NCBI GenBank assembly: GCA_039090855.1
Contig: CM077011.1
Span: 29,355,001-29,419,000 of the forward strand
Length of the DNA stretch: 64,000 nucleotides
DNA from: Macrothele yani
Taxonomy: Eukaryota > Arthropoda > Arachnida > Araneae > Macrothelidae
Reading direction: 5' to 3'
Shown here: piece after piece, positions 33,809 through 43,868 of the stretch
Layout of the letters: each line of letters starts with the position of its first letter
Position numbering within the stretch: position 1 is the stretch's first letter
Translations under genes and position numbers: made by a program
The notes under the pieces: model-generated
Database searches by the model: none
Told to the model about the DNA's origin: nothing
The model's input: the letters and a program-made list of their open reading frames with translations, nothing else

Positions 33809-34740
33809 CCCGCACGGGGATAACTGGTTTTCCAGTTATTTGGGGAGCGGCGCCCCCACGGCCCGAGCTGACCTTGTGACTGGTCAACATCTGATGTCAT
33901 GCCACCGCTTGATTTTTATTTTGGTGCTATTGGTGTTTGCAGGGACGGCTGTTCATCCAGCTGTTGGGGAGTCGCGGCCCCACGATCCCGAGCTGGTCTT
34001 GTGTCTCGCTTTTTGTTTTTATTTATTTTCTCCACTGGCTAGTTGCCCGTGTTGTATTCTACCTAATCGCTACCACGTTATGTACTAACACCCCGGTCTT
34101 GTGGTTTTGTTACCCTCCACCACTAACTGATTTATATTAACCGCTCAGTTCGTAGGTTGCTGAGATTCCGATTAGGTTCCCTGCCAGGATTTGTCTTCTT
34201 TGGATTTCTTTTTTCCTTTTCGCTGGTTTGGGTGCTAGGCCTACCTGCATGTTTGCCGCGTGCGGAGACCCGTGAGGCGGAAATGGGATGTCTGGCGGCT
34301 GAGGTCGCAGGAGACCGGTTAAGTGCCTCCTGTGTACCAACACTCCTCTTCGACCCCGGCTTCGCTGTAAACGGGAGGCTAGAGACTAACCCACCTCTAG
34401 TCAGGAGTCTTGTACCAATTTGTGTACAGGGCTTTAGCGGCTTTTTTGTCGTATGGCACGGCAGGGTGAGCCCGGGGGCTGTGGGATCATGCCAAAGGCG
34501 TTGGCATGACGGTACCAGGAGGCCGAAGTGTCCGCCGAGTGCGTGTGATCACAGCCAACGGACTATATCTGCAACGTATAAGCTCCAGAACTGTGTCCAG
34601 CGTCATTTTCTCGGCTTGCGGACCTCCAGTTCTCCCTTGTAGGACTCGGTGGTGGGTGGAGTAGTTTGCAGACGAATCTTCCTCCTTTTTTCCATGGGCA
34701 AAAACAAAAGAAAAACTCCAAATTTAAGTCACCTGCGGAA

Positions 34741-36120
34741 ATGTTTGTTGACAACGACTCTCCTTCGTCTTCTCAACCTACCAAGTCTCATACCCTTAAA
34801 CGGCCTTTAGACCTTGACCAAGAATGTGGAACCTCTTCTTCGGCTGCTGTACCAGTCGCTCCGAAGCGTCGTCTCCCCTCGATTGCTGTGACTACGCATG
34901 CTACACACTTACTTGTAGAATCCATCGATCCGAATGAGAGACTGTCCACCAGATCTCCATTTTTCATTTCTAAAGCTTTGGACGCTGCGGTTGGCCCCTT
35001 GAAGTCTGTGAGGAAGCTTCGCTCTGGGGACCTGCTTGTTCAAACTTGCAGTGTTTCTCAGAGTAACGCTTTTCTGCACCTCTCTAGTCTTCAAGACATT
35101 CCTGTCAAAGTGACACCTCACCCGTTTCTTAACACCTCTCGGGGTGTTATTTCGGAGTTTGATCTCTTGCCATGCAGTGAAGAAGAATTAGTGACTGAAC
35201 TTGCAGACCAAGGTGTTATTGCTGCACGTCGTATGATGTTCCGGCGTGATGGTTCTTTAATTAAGTCTAAAAATGTCATCTTGACTTTTAACTCCCCGAA
35301 AGTTCCGACCGAAATCAAGGCTGGCTACTTGGTCTGTGGAGTTCGCCCGTACATTCCCAGTCCTCTGCGCTGTTTCAAGTGCCAGAGGTACGGGCATTCA
35401 CAACGATTTTGTAAGAGTTCCGCTCGTTGCGCTACTTGTGGCTCCGGTGAACATGACGGGGAGGGTTGCACTTCTGCGGCCTGCTGTGTTAACTGTGGTG
35501 AGGCCCATGCTGCTTACTCCCGCAACTGTATGAAATGGAAGGACGAGATGGCGATCCAGCGTCTCAAGACCCTGGAAGGCCTCTCGTACCCTGCTGCCAA
35601 AGCCAGGTTGGGTATACCCACCGTCCGTCAGCGTAGTTTTGCCGCAGTGGTTAAGTCTCTGCCACCACCCGTGCAGCCCTTTGTTCCGCGCCCTGTGGCT
35701 CTCGCCGCACTTGCCAAGAGATCTACCGTTGAACAGGCGACACAGGTGGATTTCACCGAGCTCCAACTTATTCGACCAGCTGAGTCTGCGCCTTCTCTTT
35801 TGAAGACGCCCGCCTCTTCCGGTTCCCAGCAGACAGCCTGCACGTGCGGAAGACCCGGCCCTCAATCCGCAAAGGTGTGCAGTGTCCATCAAACTGTCTC
35901 GGCCTCAGCGAGGTCCCCACCCTCAACCAACATCATAGAGGAACATGGGGGGAGGAGAGTGACAGTTCGTCCCCAGCCTCAACCAGCATTGCAGAGGAAC
36001 ATGGAGGGGAGGAGAGTGACAGTTCGTCCCCGCCCTCTGCCAGCATTGCAGAGGAGTGTGGGGGAGGAGAGTGACTTTTCGTGTCCCTCAATTAGTGAAT
36101 TTCGTTATAAATCTGATTAA
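34741..36120 (+). CDS. LINE ORF1 gag-like nucleic-acid-binding protein, intact frame
   Basis: 459 codons from the ATG at 34741. The upstream extension to 34666 has no ATG. The middle (about residues 75-205) looks like the RRM-like region that precedes zinc knuckles in jockey/I-group ORF1. Three knuckles follow from about residue 211: CFKCQRYGHSQRFC, CATCGSGEHDGEGC and CVNCGEAHAAYSRNC. The first two are CX2CX4HX4C and the third is CX2CX3HX6C. Next comes LKTLEGLSYPAAKARLG, a conserved piece after the knuckles, then a Pro-rich region and 56/57-bp repeats near the end. The protein would bind the element RNA. The frame is open, so the insertion may be fairly recent. Confidence 0.85.
   Translation: MFVDNDSPSSSQPTKSHTLKRPLDLDQECGTSSSAAVPVAPKRRLPSIAVTTHATHLLVESIDPNERLSTRSPFFISKALDAAVGPLKSVRKLRSGDLLVQTCSVSQSNAFLHLSSLQDIPVKVTPHPFLNTSRGVISEFDLLPCSEEELVTELADQGVIAARRMMFRRDGSLIKSKNVILTFNSPKVPTEIKAGYLVCGVRPYIPSPLRCFKCQRYGHSQRFCKSSARCATCGSGEHDGEGCTSAACCVNCGEAHAAYSRNCMKWKDEMAIQRLKTLEGLSYPAAKARLGIPTVRQRSFAAVVKSLPPPVQPFVPRPVALAALAKRSTVEQATQVDFTELQLIRPAESAPSLLKTPASSGSQQTACTCGRPGPQSAKVCSVHQTVSASARSPPSTNIIEEHGGRRVTVRPQPQPALQRNMEGRRVTVRPRPLPALQRSVGEESDFSCPSISEFRYKSD
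35936..36075 (+). repeat. 56/57-bp tandem repeats at the end of LINE ORF1
   Basis: Units beginning GAACATGG at 35941 and 35997 and GAGTGTGG at 36054 repeat GAGGAGAGTGACAGTTCGTC and CAGCATTGCAGAG. A 57-bp unit keeps frame (19 residues) but the first is 56 bp, so the current frame differs from that of a neighbouring alternative frame rich in Glu and Ser. Confidence 0.8.
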
Positions 36121-36309
36121 CTACCTTGTCTTCCCAGCTTTCATCATACTCTTTTTCAACTTTTAACAAGCCTGTCTGCCCTTACTCATTTTCCACGCTT
36201 TTACGTTTCTGTGGCTGTTCGTTCTTTGTCTGGCGCTCTTTGGCCAAACCTGGCCCTTGCGCCACTAAAATCCACTAACCAACCAACCAACCAACCATCA
36301 ATCAGTGCC

Positions 36310-37460
36310 AATCTGCAGTCTATGCAAGAAATATTTTTTATAATTTTTTTGCATACAAAACCTGCAATGTAAACAACAACATTGTCAGTATAAAGTGAAA
36401 GATTTGGTATGCTGAAGATGTTTGCATAACCATAGTCCAGGACTCCAATGGAAGATTCCTCAGGTGAACAACGCCGCTTTTGTGAAATGCTCAACACATC
36501 ATCAATTACAATACCATCTTTGTCATAAAGTGCATTAACATTAAGAATTTTCATTTCAGCAACTATAATACAGTTACCAGTCTTTTGCACTCTAATGAGT
36601 CTATTCAAAATAAGTTGACGGTATGCACTTCTAAATTGAGCTACATTGGGGTTATTATTGTGTCCCCCTTTAGAACGTATAGCACCAAAAAACAATTCTA
36701 AATGGTCTTGACTAAGTTTGTAAGTTAAGATATAGTTTAACTTATCTGTTAACAAAGTGTCTGCCAAATAGATAATGCTTTTTATTGTGGTACAAAATCC
36801 CAGGATGCATGTATTTCTGCTAGTGTTCAGAAGTTTGGAACCATCTACTTTCCGCAGGTTCAAGAGTACATCAGTAGCAACTTGCAAGTGAGTTTCCCAT
36901 ATAGCTCTTGTTTCCTACTTTAGTGGGCTTTTAAATTGCTTTCCAACGGGATTCCTGAAATTCAAAATGTCAAAAAGTTCGTCAACGATGAAAATGAATT
37001 GGGCAGTACTTTCACAGTCTTGGAAACCTGGAATTTTTAAGCGTTTCGTGAATAACAATGCTGTAGCAACAGAACTGCTCAGTGTATGGGCTGCCAACTT
37101 GACCTTCATTTTTTGTTTGTACCATTCCACATGATTTCGCTTCAGTTTGTTGGCAGCATGAATCATTTGTTCTTCTTGAATTTCATACAATTTCTTTATA
37201 TAATACCAGCATATTCTGTTATTGTTGCCATCTAAAAGGACTTTAAGATCTCCTAGTACATTTCTGAGAACTTTCAGCATGTGGCATGCATCAAATATCA
37301 CTGCAACTTTTTTCTCACTGTCTGCTGGATGACTAAAAATATTATTGATGTTCTCAGAATCAAAGGAAGCTCCCAACTCTTTAAACATTGATTGAAAATT
37401 TTGCTCTACGTCCATCACAGACTACAGCAGCAACACCAACACCATACTTCTTAATCATGT
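36310..37460 (-). pseudogene. P-element/THAP9-type transposase, central part
   Basis: Read right to left: KYGVGVAAVVCDG, FKELGASFDSENINNIFSHP, VAVIFDACHMLKVLRNVLGD (DACHMLK is a P/THAP9 hallmark with a catalytic Asp), AAHTLSSSVATALLF, FIVDELFDILNFRNP, then LTYKLSQDHLELFFGAIRSK with GGHNNNPNVAQFRSAYRQLI, and VVYIAGFVCKKI. The frame changes near 37430 and 36910. Coding similarity stops at about 36310, at the LINE insertion. Otherwise well preserved. Confidence 0.85.
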
Positions 37461-37469
37461 ACCGTGTTA

Positions 37470-37848
37470 TTATAACATATAATAATTATAAGGGAGTAGT
37501 TCTGTTAAATAAATTTAGAAAAAATCTAACAAGGAAAACATAACGATGATGGGCAAAACACGTAACAATACTAACAAATAAAGGTAACTTGATCACGCTA
37601 GTTGCATTACATGAAAAAACTTTTACAAGAAAGTTCGTAAGTTGGGAGCTTTCGACCTTATCTTAGGTCTTCATCATGCCAATGGAGGACTAAGATTGTT
37701 GCCAAATTCTACATTTGAATTTTTCTATTTTTGTTGCCAAAACTTAGAAGTGATCTCCAGATCATCGGAATGTAGACAGGAGATTCGTATTTGCAAGTCA
37801 TTGAGTTGAAAATAATTTTCAGGCTTTCACGATAACGGAGGGCAAAAC
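37470..37848. other. No gene recognised
   Basis: AT-rich sequence after the break of the P element. The segment 37635-37680 (AGCTTTCGACCTTATCTTAG and TCTTCATCATGCC) looks like the edge of an old repeat. No coding seen. Confidence 0.4.
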
Positions 37849-37890
37849 GATTGTCAAAAGAAGCAATTCGTTTTGCTTCTTTTGACAATC
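37849..37890. repeat. Perfect 17-bp inverted repeat (hairpin)
   Basis: GATTGTCAAAAGAAGCA (37849-37865) and its exact complement (37874-37890) are separated by 8 bases. Confidence 0.9.
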
Positions 37891-37919
37891 ATAATTTTCT
37901 CAAGGTGGGGTTGAAAATT

Positions 37920-38175
37920 CTGTGGGCCAGGGTGCACAGGCTTCTCCCTTGGGAAATTTCTGGTGTCAGGGCGCACGGGCTCCTCCCTTGGGAAATTTCT
38001 GGGTGCGCTACTGTGCCTAAGGAGCTTTGTTGGGAATTAGGATCACCCAACCACTTACTTAGAGGAGCTTTCTCAGGCACATCACAACAATCGCACATAT
38101 GTCAAATAAAAAAATAATAAAAATAAAAATCTTGGCTAAAATTATTGACCGGGCCTGGGCCGTTCTGCCGCCACT
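37920..38175 (-). repeat. Interspersed repeat, copy 2, with a 39-bp tandem duplication
   Basis: 38020-38170 matches 26238-26400 in inverted orientation (TTGGGAATTAGGATCACCCA, then the CACATCACAACAATCGCACA block and GACCGGGCCTGGGCC). At 37927-38005 two 39-bp units share CTCCCTTGGGAAATTTCTGG. Confidence 0.65.
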
Positions 38176-38872
38176 GAAACTAACTGCGTACTACTGTCAA
38201 AGGTAGGAGAGCCAAATCACAGTGCCTCCGGGCAAAAATGGAACAACAGTATTGGTTCCAGTTACTCCCTAACACGGTGTATGATAGTCAGGTGATACGA
38301 CTCCCGGGAAAAAAATCGTCGGTTAATGTCACTTGTCACTAGATGGCGCAAGGAACGTGTGGGCCGATGATTTCAAGCAACCTATGCTTTCTTATGGGAG
38401 GAAGCGACAGAAACAGTCGTTTTTTACGAATGCTATTTTGCTTGGAATAAAAAAAAATGATCTGGAATGCTTCGCAGACATGTACTTTTGTCCTTATCAC
38501 GTGGAAATATATCAAATAAGCCATATATACGTATCATTTTTTAGCCACGAAATGAGTACTTGCACGTGTAGATTTCTGAGCAGACAATGCTGAGTTTTTT
38601 TCTCAGGCAATAGGGAATAAACCTTTTATCATAAGAAAAACGTGTATTTCTTGTAAAATCAGATAGTACTGTATATTTGAAGGAGCAATTATTCACATGG
38701 AATGTTAATTTTTCTATTATACGTTTGTTTTTGCTGCACTCATTGGAGCATCATTAACGGAAACTATTCGTTTTGAAACACCGAATTTTTCGCAAAAAAA
38801 AAAAAAATTATTACCCTTCCCCTCGAAAAATCATTCACTAATGATGTTTTCATTTAGTAACATTCAAGATGT
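38176..38872. other. No gene recognised
   Basis: No domain, tandem repeat or shared repeat seen. Confidence 0.4.
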
Positions 38873-38882
38873 CTTTCGCATG

Positions 38883-39047
38883 TTTTTTTTTTTTGATTAG
38901 AGGTTTAACGACCACCGTGAGCAACTCAATGGGCTATAAGCAGTCGCCCGTGCCTAATTTAGGGTCACTGGTTCCAGGGAAGGGAGAGAGCCAGTGCCTT
39001 AAAACAAACACAACATCCATGCCTGACGGGTTTCGAACCCGGAACCC
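38883..39047 (-). repeat. tRNA-derived SINE, first half of a tandem pair (tRNA-like head missing)
   Basis: Read on the minus strand it has the full body and poly-A tail, but the 5' part stops at the B-box region (about 39030) where the tail of the next copy begins. The pair together is flanked by CTTTCGCATGTTT. Confidence 0.9.
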
Positions 39048-39259
39048 TTTTTTTTGGAGGTTTAACGACCACCGTGAGCAACTCAATGGGCTATAAGCAG
39101 TCGCCCGTCCCTAATTTAGGGTCACTGGTTCCAGGGAAGGGAGAGAGACAGTGCCGTAAGACAAACACAACACCCATGCCTGACCGGGATTCGAACCCGG
39201 ACCCCTTTCGGACGAATGATAAGAGGCCATCGCTCAGACCACTGCGCCGCCGGGGCGGC
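39048..39259 (-). repeat. tRNA-derived SINE, second half of a tandem pair
   Basis: Complete copy with GGTTCGAATCC B-box and GGCGGCGCAGTGGTCTGAGC A-box region on the minus strand. One 13-bp duplication CTTTCGCATGTTT (38873-38885 and 39260-39272) encloses both halves, so the pair inserted as a unit or one joined the other's head. Confidence 0.9.
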
Positions 39260-39326
39260 CTTTCGCATGTTTCCTATTTTTTACGCTTTCCAACCGTTGG
39301 TTAAAGAAGCGTATATGTTCCAGCTT

Positions 39327-39786
39327 TGTCCGTCCGCCCGCACGATAACTGGCGTAAAAATGGTTCGTTTTCGATGAAATTTTAGTATGTGGTAGGGGAC
39401 TACCTGGAGACGAACCCTATTGAAAATGGAACAAATGGGGTCAAAGGTCACGACGTAGGAGCGGGATCCATTCCATTGCACCTATACGTCATAACTTGCG
39501 TAAATATGGTTCGATTTCCATGAAATTTTACAATGTGGTAGGGGACCACCTGGAGACGAACCCTATTCAAAATGGGTGAATTGGGGTCAAAGGACAGGAC
39601 ATAAGAGCAGGATGCATTCCATTGTCTTTATGCGCCATAACGTGCGTAAAAATGGTTCGATTTCGATGAAATTTCAGTATGTGGTAGGGGACCACCTGGG
39701 GACAACCCCTATTGAAAATGGACGAAATGGGGTCAAAGGTCAGGACAAAGGATTGCGATCTATTCCATCGCCCTTATCCCATATTA
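39327..39786. repeat. 146-bp tandem repeat array, block 1 (about three units)
   Basis: The anchor GCGTAAA recurs at 39352, 39498 and 39644, exactly 146 bp apart. Each unit contains GGTTCGATTTC, ATGAAATTT, ATGTGGTAGGGGACCACCTG, CCTATTGAAAATGG, TGGGGTCAAAGGTCAGGACA and ATCCATTCCAT. Since 146 is not a multiple of three, it is not a coding repeat. Confidence 0.9.
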
Positions 39787-39849
39787 TTAAGGTGGACGTC
39801 AAGTAATTTTGCTTCCTATACTTCCAATGGAAAAACTTTTGTACACATT

Positions 39850-40445
39850 TCCTTCACAATTAATGTGTTCCCAAGGATGAAAATTTGAACATCGATTAAA
39901 ATAACTTCTTAATATAACTTGGAATACTTAATATTTTCTAAAAACATAACCATAATTATATTAAAAATCAATAACTTTTCCTTTGGTGGTGTTGAAACCG
40001 GAAAAAGAATGGCGCGACCTGTACTTTGATGACGTCAGTAGACAAACAAAAGTTAGATTGCATAATTATGGTTATGTTTTAGAAAATGTTAGGTATTCCA
40101 AGTTATAAAATGAAGCTATTTTAATCGATGTTCAAATTTTCATGCCGCCCCGGTGGCGCAGTGGTCTAAGGCGTTGGCCTCTGATCATTCGTCCTTAAGG
40201 GGTCCGGGTTCAAATCCCGGTCAGGCATGGATGTTGTGTTTGTCTTACGGCACTGGCTCTCTCCCTGCCCTGGAACCAGTGACCCTCAATTAGGGACGGG
40301 CGACTGCTTATAGCCCATTGAGTTGCTCACGGTGGTCGTTAAACCTCCAATCAAAAAAAAAAAAATTTCATCCTTGGGAACACATTAATTGGGAAGAAAA
40401 AAGATGGCGCTACCTGTATTTTCATGACGTCAGCAGTTAAACAAA
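39850..40445. repeat. Foldback (inverted repeat) element between two satellite blocks, carrying a SINE
   Basis: The left arm (about 39853-39960: TTAATGTGTTCCCAAGGATG, GAACATCGATTAAAATA, AAAACATAACCATAATTAT) returns inverted at 40056-40143 and, past the SINE, at 40366-40392. A further block, ATGGCGC(G/T)ACCTGTA with ATGACGTCAG, appears in the loop (about 40007-40040) and again directly repeated just outside the right arm (40403-40435). Confidence 0.75.
40144..40365 (+). repeat. tRNA-derived SINE, complete
   Basis: Starts GCCGCCCCGGTGGCGCAGTG, B-box GGTTCAAATCC, body and A tail. Short AATTTCAT-like duplication at its ends. It interrupts the right arm of the foldback element, so it is younger. 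Confidence 0.9.
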
Positions 40446-40544
40446 TGTGCGGATCCTATTAAAGTTTTATGACGTCACACTTTTGCTAGCAGGTGGCCGC
40501 GATTCCCATCTGCCTCATTACGTCACACGTTGTGTGCTTATGTT

Positions 40545-41130
40545 CGTCTGCACGATAACTCGCTTAAAAATCGTTCGATTTCGATGAAATTTTAGTGTGT
40601 GAAAGGGAATCACCTGGGAAGGAACCCTATTGAAAGTGAACGAAACGTGGTCAAAGGTGAGGACATAGGATCGGGATCCATTCCGCTGTTCTTATGCGTC
40701 ATAACTAACGTAAAAAAGGTTCGATTTCGATTAAATGTTAGTATGTGGTAGGGGATCGCCTGGGGACAAACTCTATTGAAAATTGGCGAAATGAGGGTCA
40801 AAGGTCAGGACATAGGAGCGGAATCACTTCCATCGCCATTATGCGTCATAACTTACGCAAAAATGTTTCGATTTGGATGAAATGTTAGTATGTTGTAGGG
40901 GCCTCCCTGGGGACGAATCCTATTGAAAATGGGCAAAATGGGTCAAAGGTTAGGACACAGAAGCGAGGTCTATTCCATAGCACTTATAGATCATAACTTA
41001 CGTAAAATTGCTTCGATTGCGACAAAACTTTATCATGTTATTTCGGAGGTATGCTGAACCAGTTCTGTTGAATATCATCGAAATGGGATCAAAGGTAAGG
41101 GCGTAGGAGGGAGATTTATTCCACAGCCAT
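40545..41130. repeat. 146-bp tandem repeat array, block 2 (about four units)
   Basis: Anchors at 40562, 40708, 40855 and 41000 give spacings of 146, 147 and 145 bp. The first unit starts GTTCGTCTGCACGATAACT, like the first unit of block 1 (CGTCCGCCCGCACGATAACT), whereas inner units have CGTCATAACT. Units decay towards the right end. Confidence 0.9.
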
Positions 41131-41770
41131 TTTATGATTTCTAGTATGTTGGAAAGCGTATCATCATCAATTCATTGCATGATTTTACTAACTTGTTGTA
41201 CCTGATCATACTAACGAATAAGGGTCTTCATCTGTGCTGGCGATGGCGGCAGAGAAAGTGCATCGCGGTGAAATGGTCGATTTTTCCCGGCGGAGCTTTC
41301 TCAGTCCTGCGTGCATATATTGTAGTACGATCAGAGCCCACTTAAGAGGAAGGGGGGAAAGAGGGTCTGCAGCTCCGGGTCCCTTTTTTCAAGGGGCCGC
41401 AGATTTATGCAGGATGCTTGAAGAATTAGCAGAGTTCTAGTTTTTTTTTTTACTAGTAGCTCAGCAAAATTTTTAAGAAACTGCCTTGTGAAAAAAAAAT
41501 TATATTTCTTTCTATTTTTTTAGGAATGTGCAAAAAGTATAGTCGCCCCCTAGTCCATCCTCAAATTTTTTAAAAACATTACAGATTTTTCTTTTTTTTT
41601 ACACATCTGCAATTGGGGGAAATTTTGTACTTTAAGTATTCGTTTGAATCATGATATTTGGATCATATTATTTCGCCCACTACTTCGGTATAATTTCAAC
41701 AAGCTGAACCCTGGTGCTGGGAGGGATTAAAGCAGAACTGAACTGGTATCCATTTTTCTACCATGTACTT
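41131..41770. other. No gene recognised
   Basis: Mixed composition with a GC-richer part at 41240-41410. No domain recognised. Confidence 0.4.
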
Positions 41771-42244
41771 TTACATTTTCTTGCTAACACCGATTCCCCC
41801 ATGAATTATGGGAAACATTTTCAATTCCTCAATGAGATTTTCAAATTTAATATTTTCAGCTGCTGGTACAGCAGAATTATTTCTCGACATTCCTTGCTCC
41901 CGGTGAGATGGGGCCTTTCGTGGGCTTTTGATTGATTTTGACAAATACTCTGGACAGCCTGGAAAAATGGATGGAACTGCCTTGGGTGACAACCTATTTC
42001 TTACTGGCACATCTTACAAAATTTTCCCATTCGAAGTCTCCGTCTTACGAGTAATAATGTCTGAAAGCAAGATGTGTTTTTGGCAAACACAATCACTACT
42101 TTGCAGTTCTCAATCCTTACGTGGGATAGCTTGCCACCATTTTTCCAACAGCTTTTCATCTGTTGGGGCTTTAAAGGTTGATATACGTTCTTTACATGTA
42201 GCATAACATGTCCGACAGTTCGGCACAAAACACTTTCTCTCCAT
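41771..42244 (-). pseudogene. THAP-domain coding remnant with all four zinc ligands
   Basis: From the ATG at 42244-42242 the minus strand encodes MERKCFVPNCRTC, then ISTFKAPTDEKLLEKWWQAI and, after an in-frame stop, DCVCQKHIL. The CFVPNC pair and CQKH pair give the C2CH zinc site of a THAP domain. The following NRLSPKAVPSIFPGCPEYLS matches the linker after the THAP domain at 55041-55493, so both belong to one P/THAP element family. A stop and a frame change disable it. Confidence 0.75.
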
Positions 42245-43859
42245 ATCAAAAACTTAAATATTGAACAGATTCTAGTCTGACATTTAGTTGCACTATAAAT
42301 TTATCTCCCGCTTAAGTAAAAAAAAAAAAAAAAAAAAAAGGTTGATGTACTCTACCTCCTGAGCAGAAACTTCGTTTCTGGAACTTCATACCATATAATT
42401 GCACAAAGTAATAAATTAAAAATACCTAAGATAAACACCAATTTAGCACTGATGAAATGTTAACTACCATGTAATCCTACGACGGTTAACATGAACTATC
42501 GGCCCACAACTCCTCAACGCCCTCTGGTGACCTATGACATTAACAGTCCGTTTTCAAACTGTTAGCAGTACGGAGAGTTGTATCACCTGACTTATCATAC
42601 ACCGTGCTCCCTAATAAACTTCTCGGATTTACCCACTTGTAAATTTACTGTCTTTGTGGTGCCACATATGGGAAAAAGGTTCTCCCCGACTCACCTTACA
42701 GGTTTATTGCCAGCTGGTGAATGGGCTGTTGAGACAACTCACTATGTAAGATGGTCATCAGGTATGCACAGGTGACATGTTCTTCTCATCTCCCAATTCC
42801 AGTTACTAAAAAAAATGTCTCACGTATTTACTTCACTAAAACAGTGGTAGTGATTACAGGTACCCTAGCAAGTTTGATATCAGCAGTGTGGGCTACAGTG
42901 ACTTTATTTATATATAGTCCCTAGTACAGCAAAAAATACCCAGTTTTGGGATTAAATGCCAACACATGTGATGCAACCAATGTCATCTGGTGCTTTAACT
43001 AAAAATTGAAAGAGTAGCTTTCAGAAATGACTAACGTATTAGGTAACATGAAAATTTTGGTTAAAAGTGAAGTAGATATTAAGAAATATATATTTCAATA
43101 GGCTGCACTCAACTTTAAAAAGAACTAAGAAAAGCAAATGAACATTAAAAATATTTAGAAGAAAAATGCAAGTTTATAAATTTTCTGCGTTAAGTATTGC
43201 TCAAAAACCTGTGAACAAGTGCAATATTAAATGTTTTCCCTCCTGGTAGCACAACTTAGAAGCAAATTAAATGTGTTGTAACTTTCAAAATGCAATTGGT
43301 GTATACATTTGATTTCGTCTGGTTTGGTTTAAGACAACTGAATTAAGAAATGAAACTATTAACAAGTTCTGAAAGGGTACGATTTCAAAGGAGACTTTAA
43401 AATCTCCATTTGTTACTTGAACAATGTAGTTTTGAAGAGGTGTCATAATGAGCGGTCATCGTGCTAAATATATATTAAATAACAACTGATTTTTACATAA
43501 ATGACAGGATTTCCGTGTCTTTTACATACCTATGAAATGTCAAATTACTTTCTTTTGTATTGTGGTTGGTACAACCATAAGCAGAACATGAAACTACCAT
43601 AATTACATCTATCTGTTTACTATCCTTTCACTTAAGAGTTTGTTTTTGCCTGCCCATGAAGTCACGCCAAAGATTAGCGATGACCTATGGCGGCAGAGCC
43701 AGTGGTGTCTCTATTAATATAACCTCCTTGCTGTGATGCATATAAAGCCGAATTAACTGTTATCGATATGTTTACATTCTGTAGTGATGAGATAATCATC
43801 GATGTTTAATGAGCTGTGAGGAAGACTAGGAAAGCTGAGGTGTTGGACCACGTCCATTG
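42245..43859. other. No gene recognised
   Basis: 1.6 kb, AT-rich, starting with a poly-A run at 42318-42339. At 43690-43735 about 45 bp (GTGGTGTCTCTATTAATATA, ACCTCCTTGC) resembles 28970-29010 inverted. Otherwise nothing seen. Confidence 0.4.
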
Positions 43860-43868
43860 ATTTGATTT

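Larger units (their letters stand above)
33809..36296 (+). mobile_element. LINE-like element with ORF1 only, full insertion
   Basis: The insertion is bounded by a perfect 13-bp target duplication ATCAATCAGTGCC (33796-33808 and 36297-36309) and ends in an AACC tetranucleotide run (about 36277-36295). It holds a leader of about 930 bp, one gag-like ORF (34741-36120) and a 176-bp tail. There is no reverse transcriptase, so it must have been moved by another LINE. This layout resembles mammalian HAL1 (half-LINE) elements. Confidence 0.85.
33436..37460 (-). mobile_element. P-element/THAP9-type transposon remnant, split by a LINE-like insertion
   Basis: Minus-strand transposase coding lies at 37460-36310 and resumes at 33808-33439. 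The intervening 33809-36296 is a retroelement flanked by a 13-bp duplication. The THAP domain and first third of the transposase are missing on the right side, and no terminal inverted repeats were identified. Confidence 0.8.

Noticed and set aside
34157..34642. 161-codon frame upstream of LINE ORF1 as a separate gene
   Set aside because: It lies in the GC-rich leader of the element, shows no domain, and overlaps other frames.
39576..39806. Open frame across the 146-bp array
   Set aside because: Units are 146 bp, so each repeat is read in a different phase; it is a satellite, not a gene.
40144..40230. tRNA-like heads of the SINE copies as real tRNA genes
   Set aside because: A- and B-boxes are good, but every copy continues into the same body and A tail and is flanked by target duplications, and the acceptor ends do not pair as in a functional tRNA.
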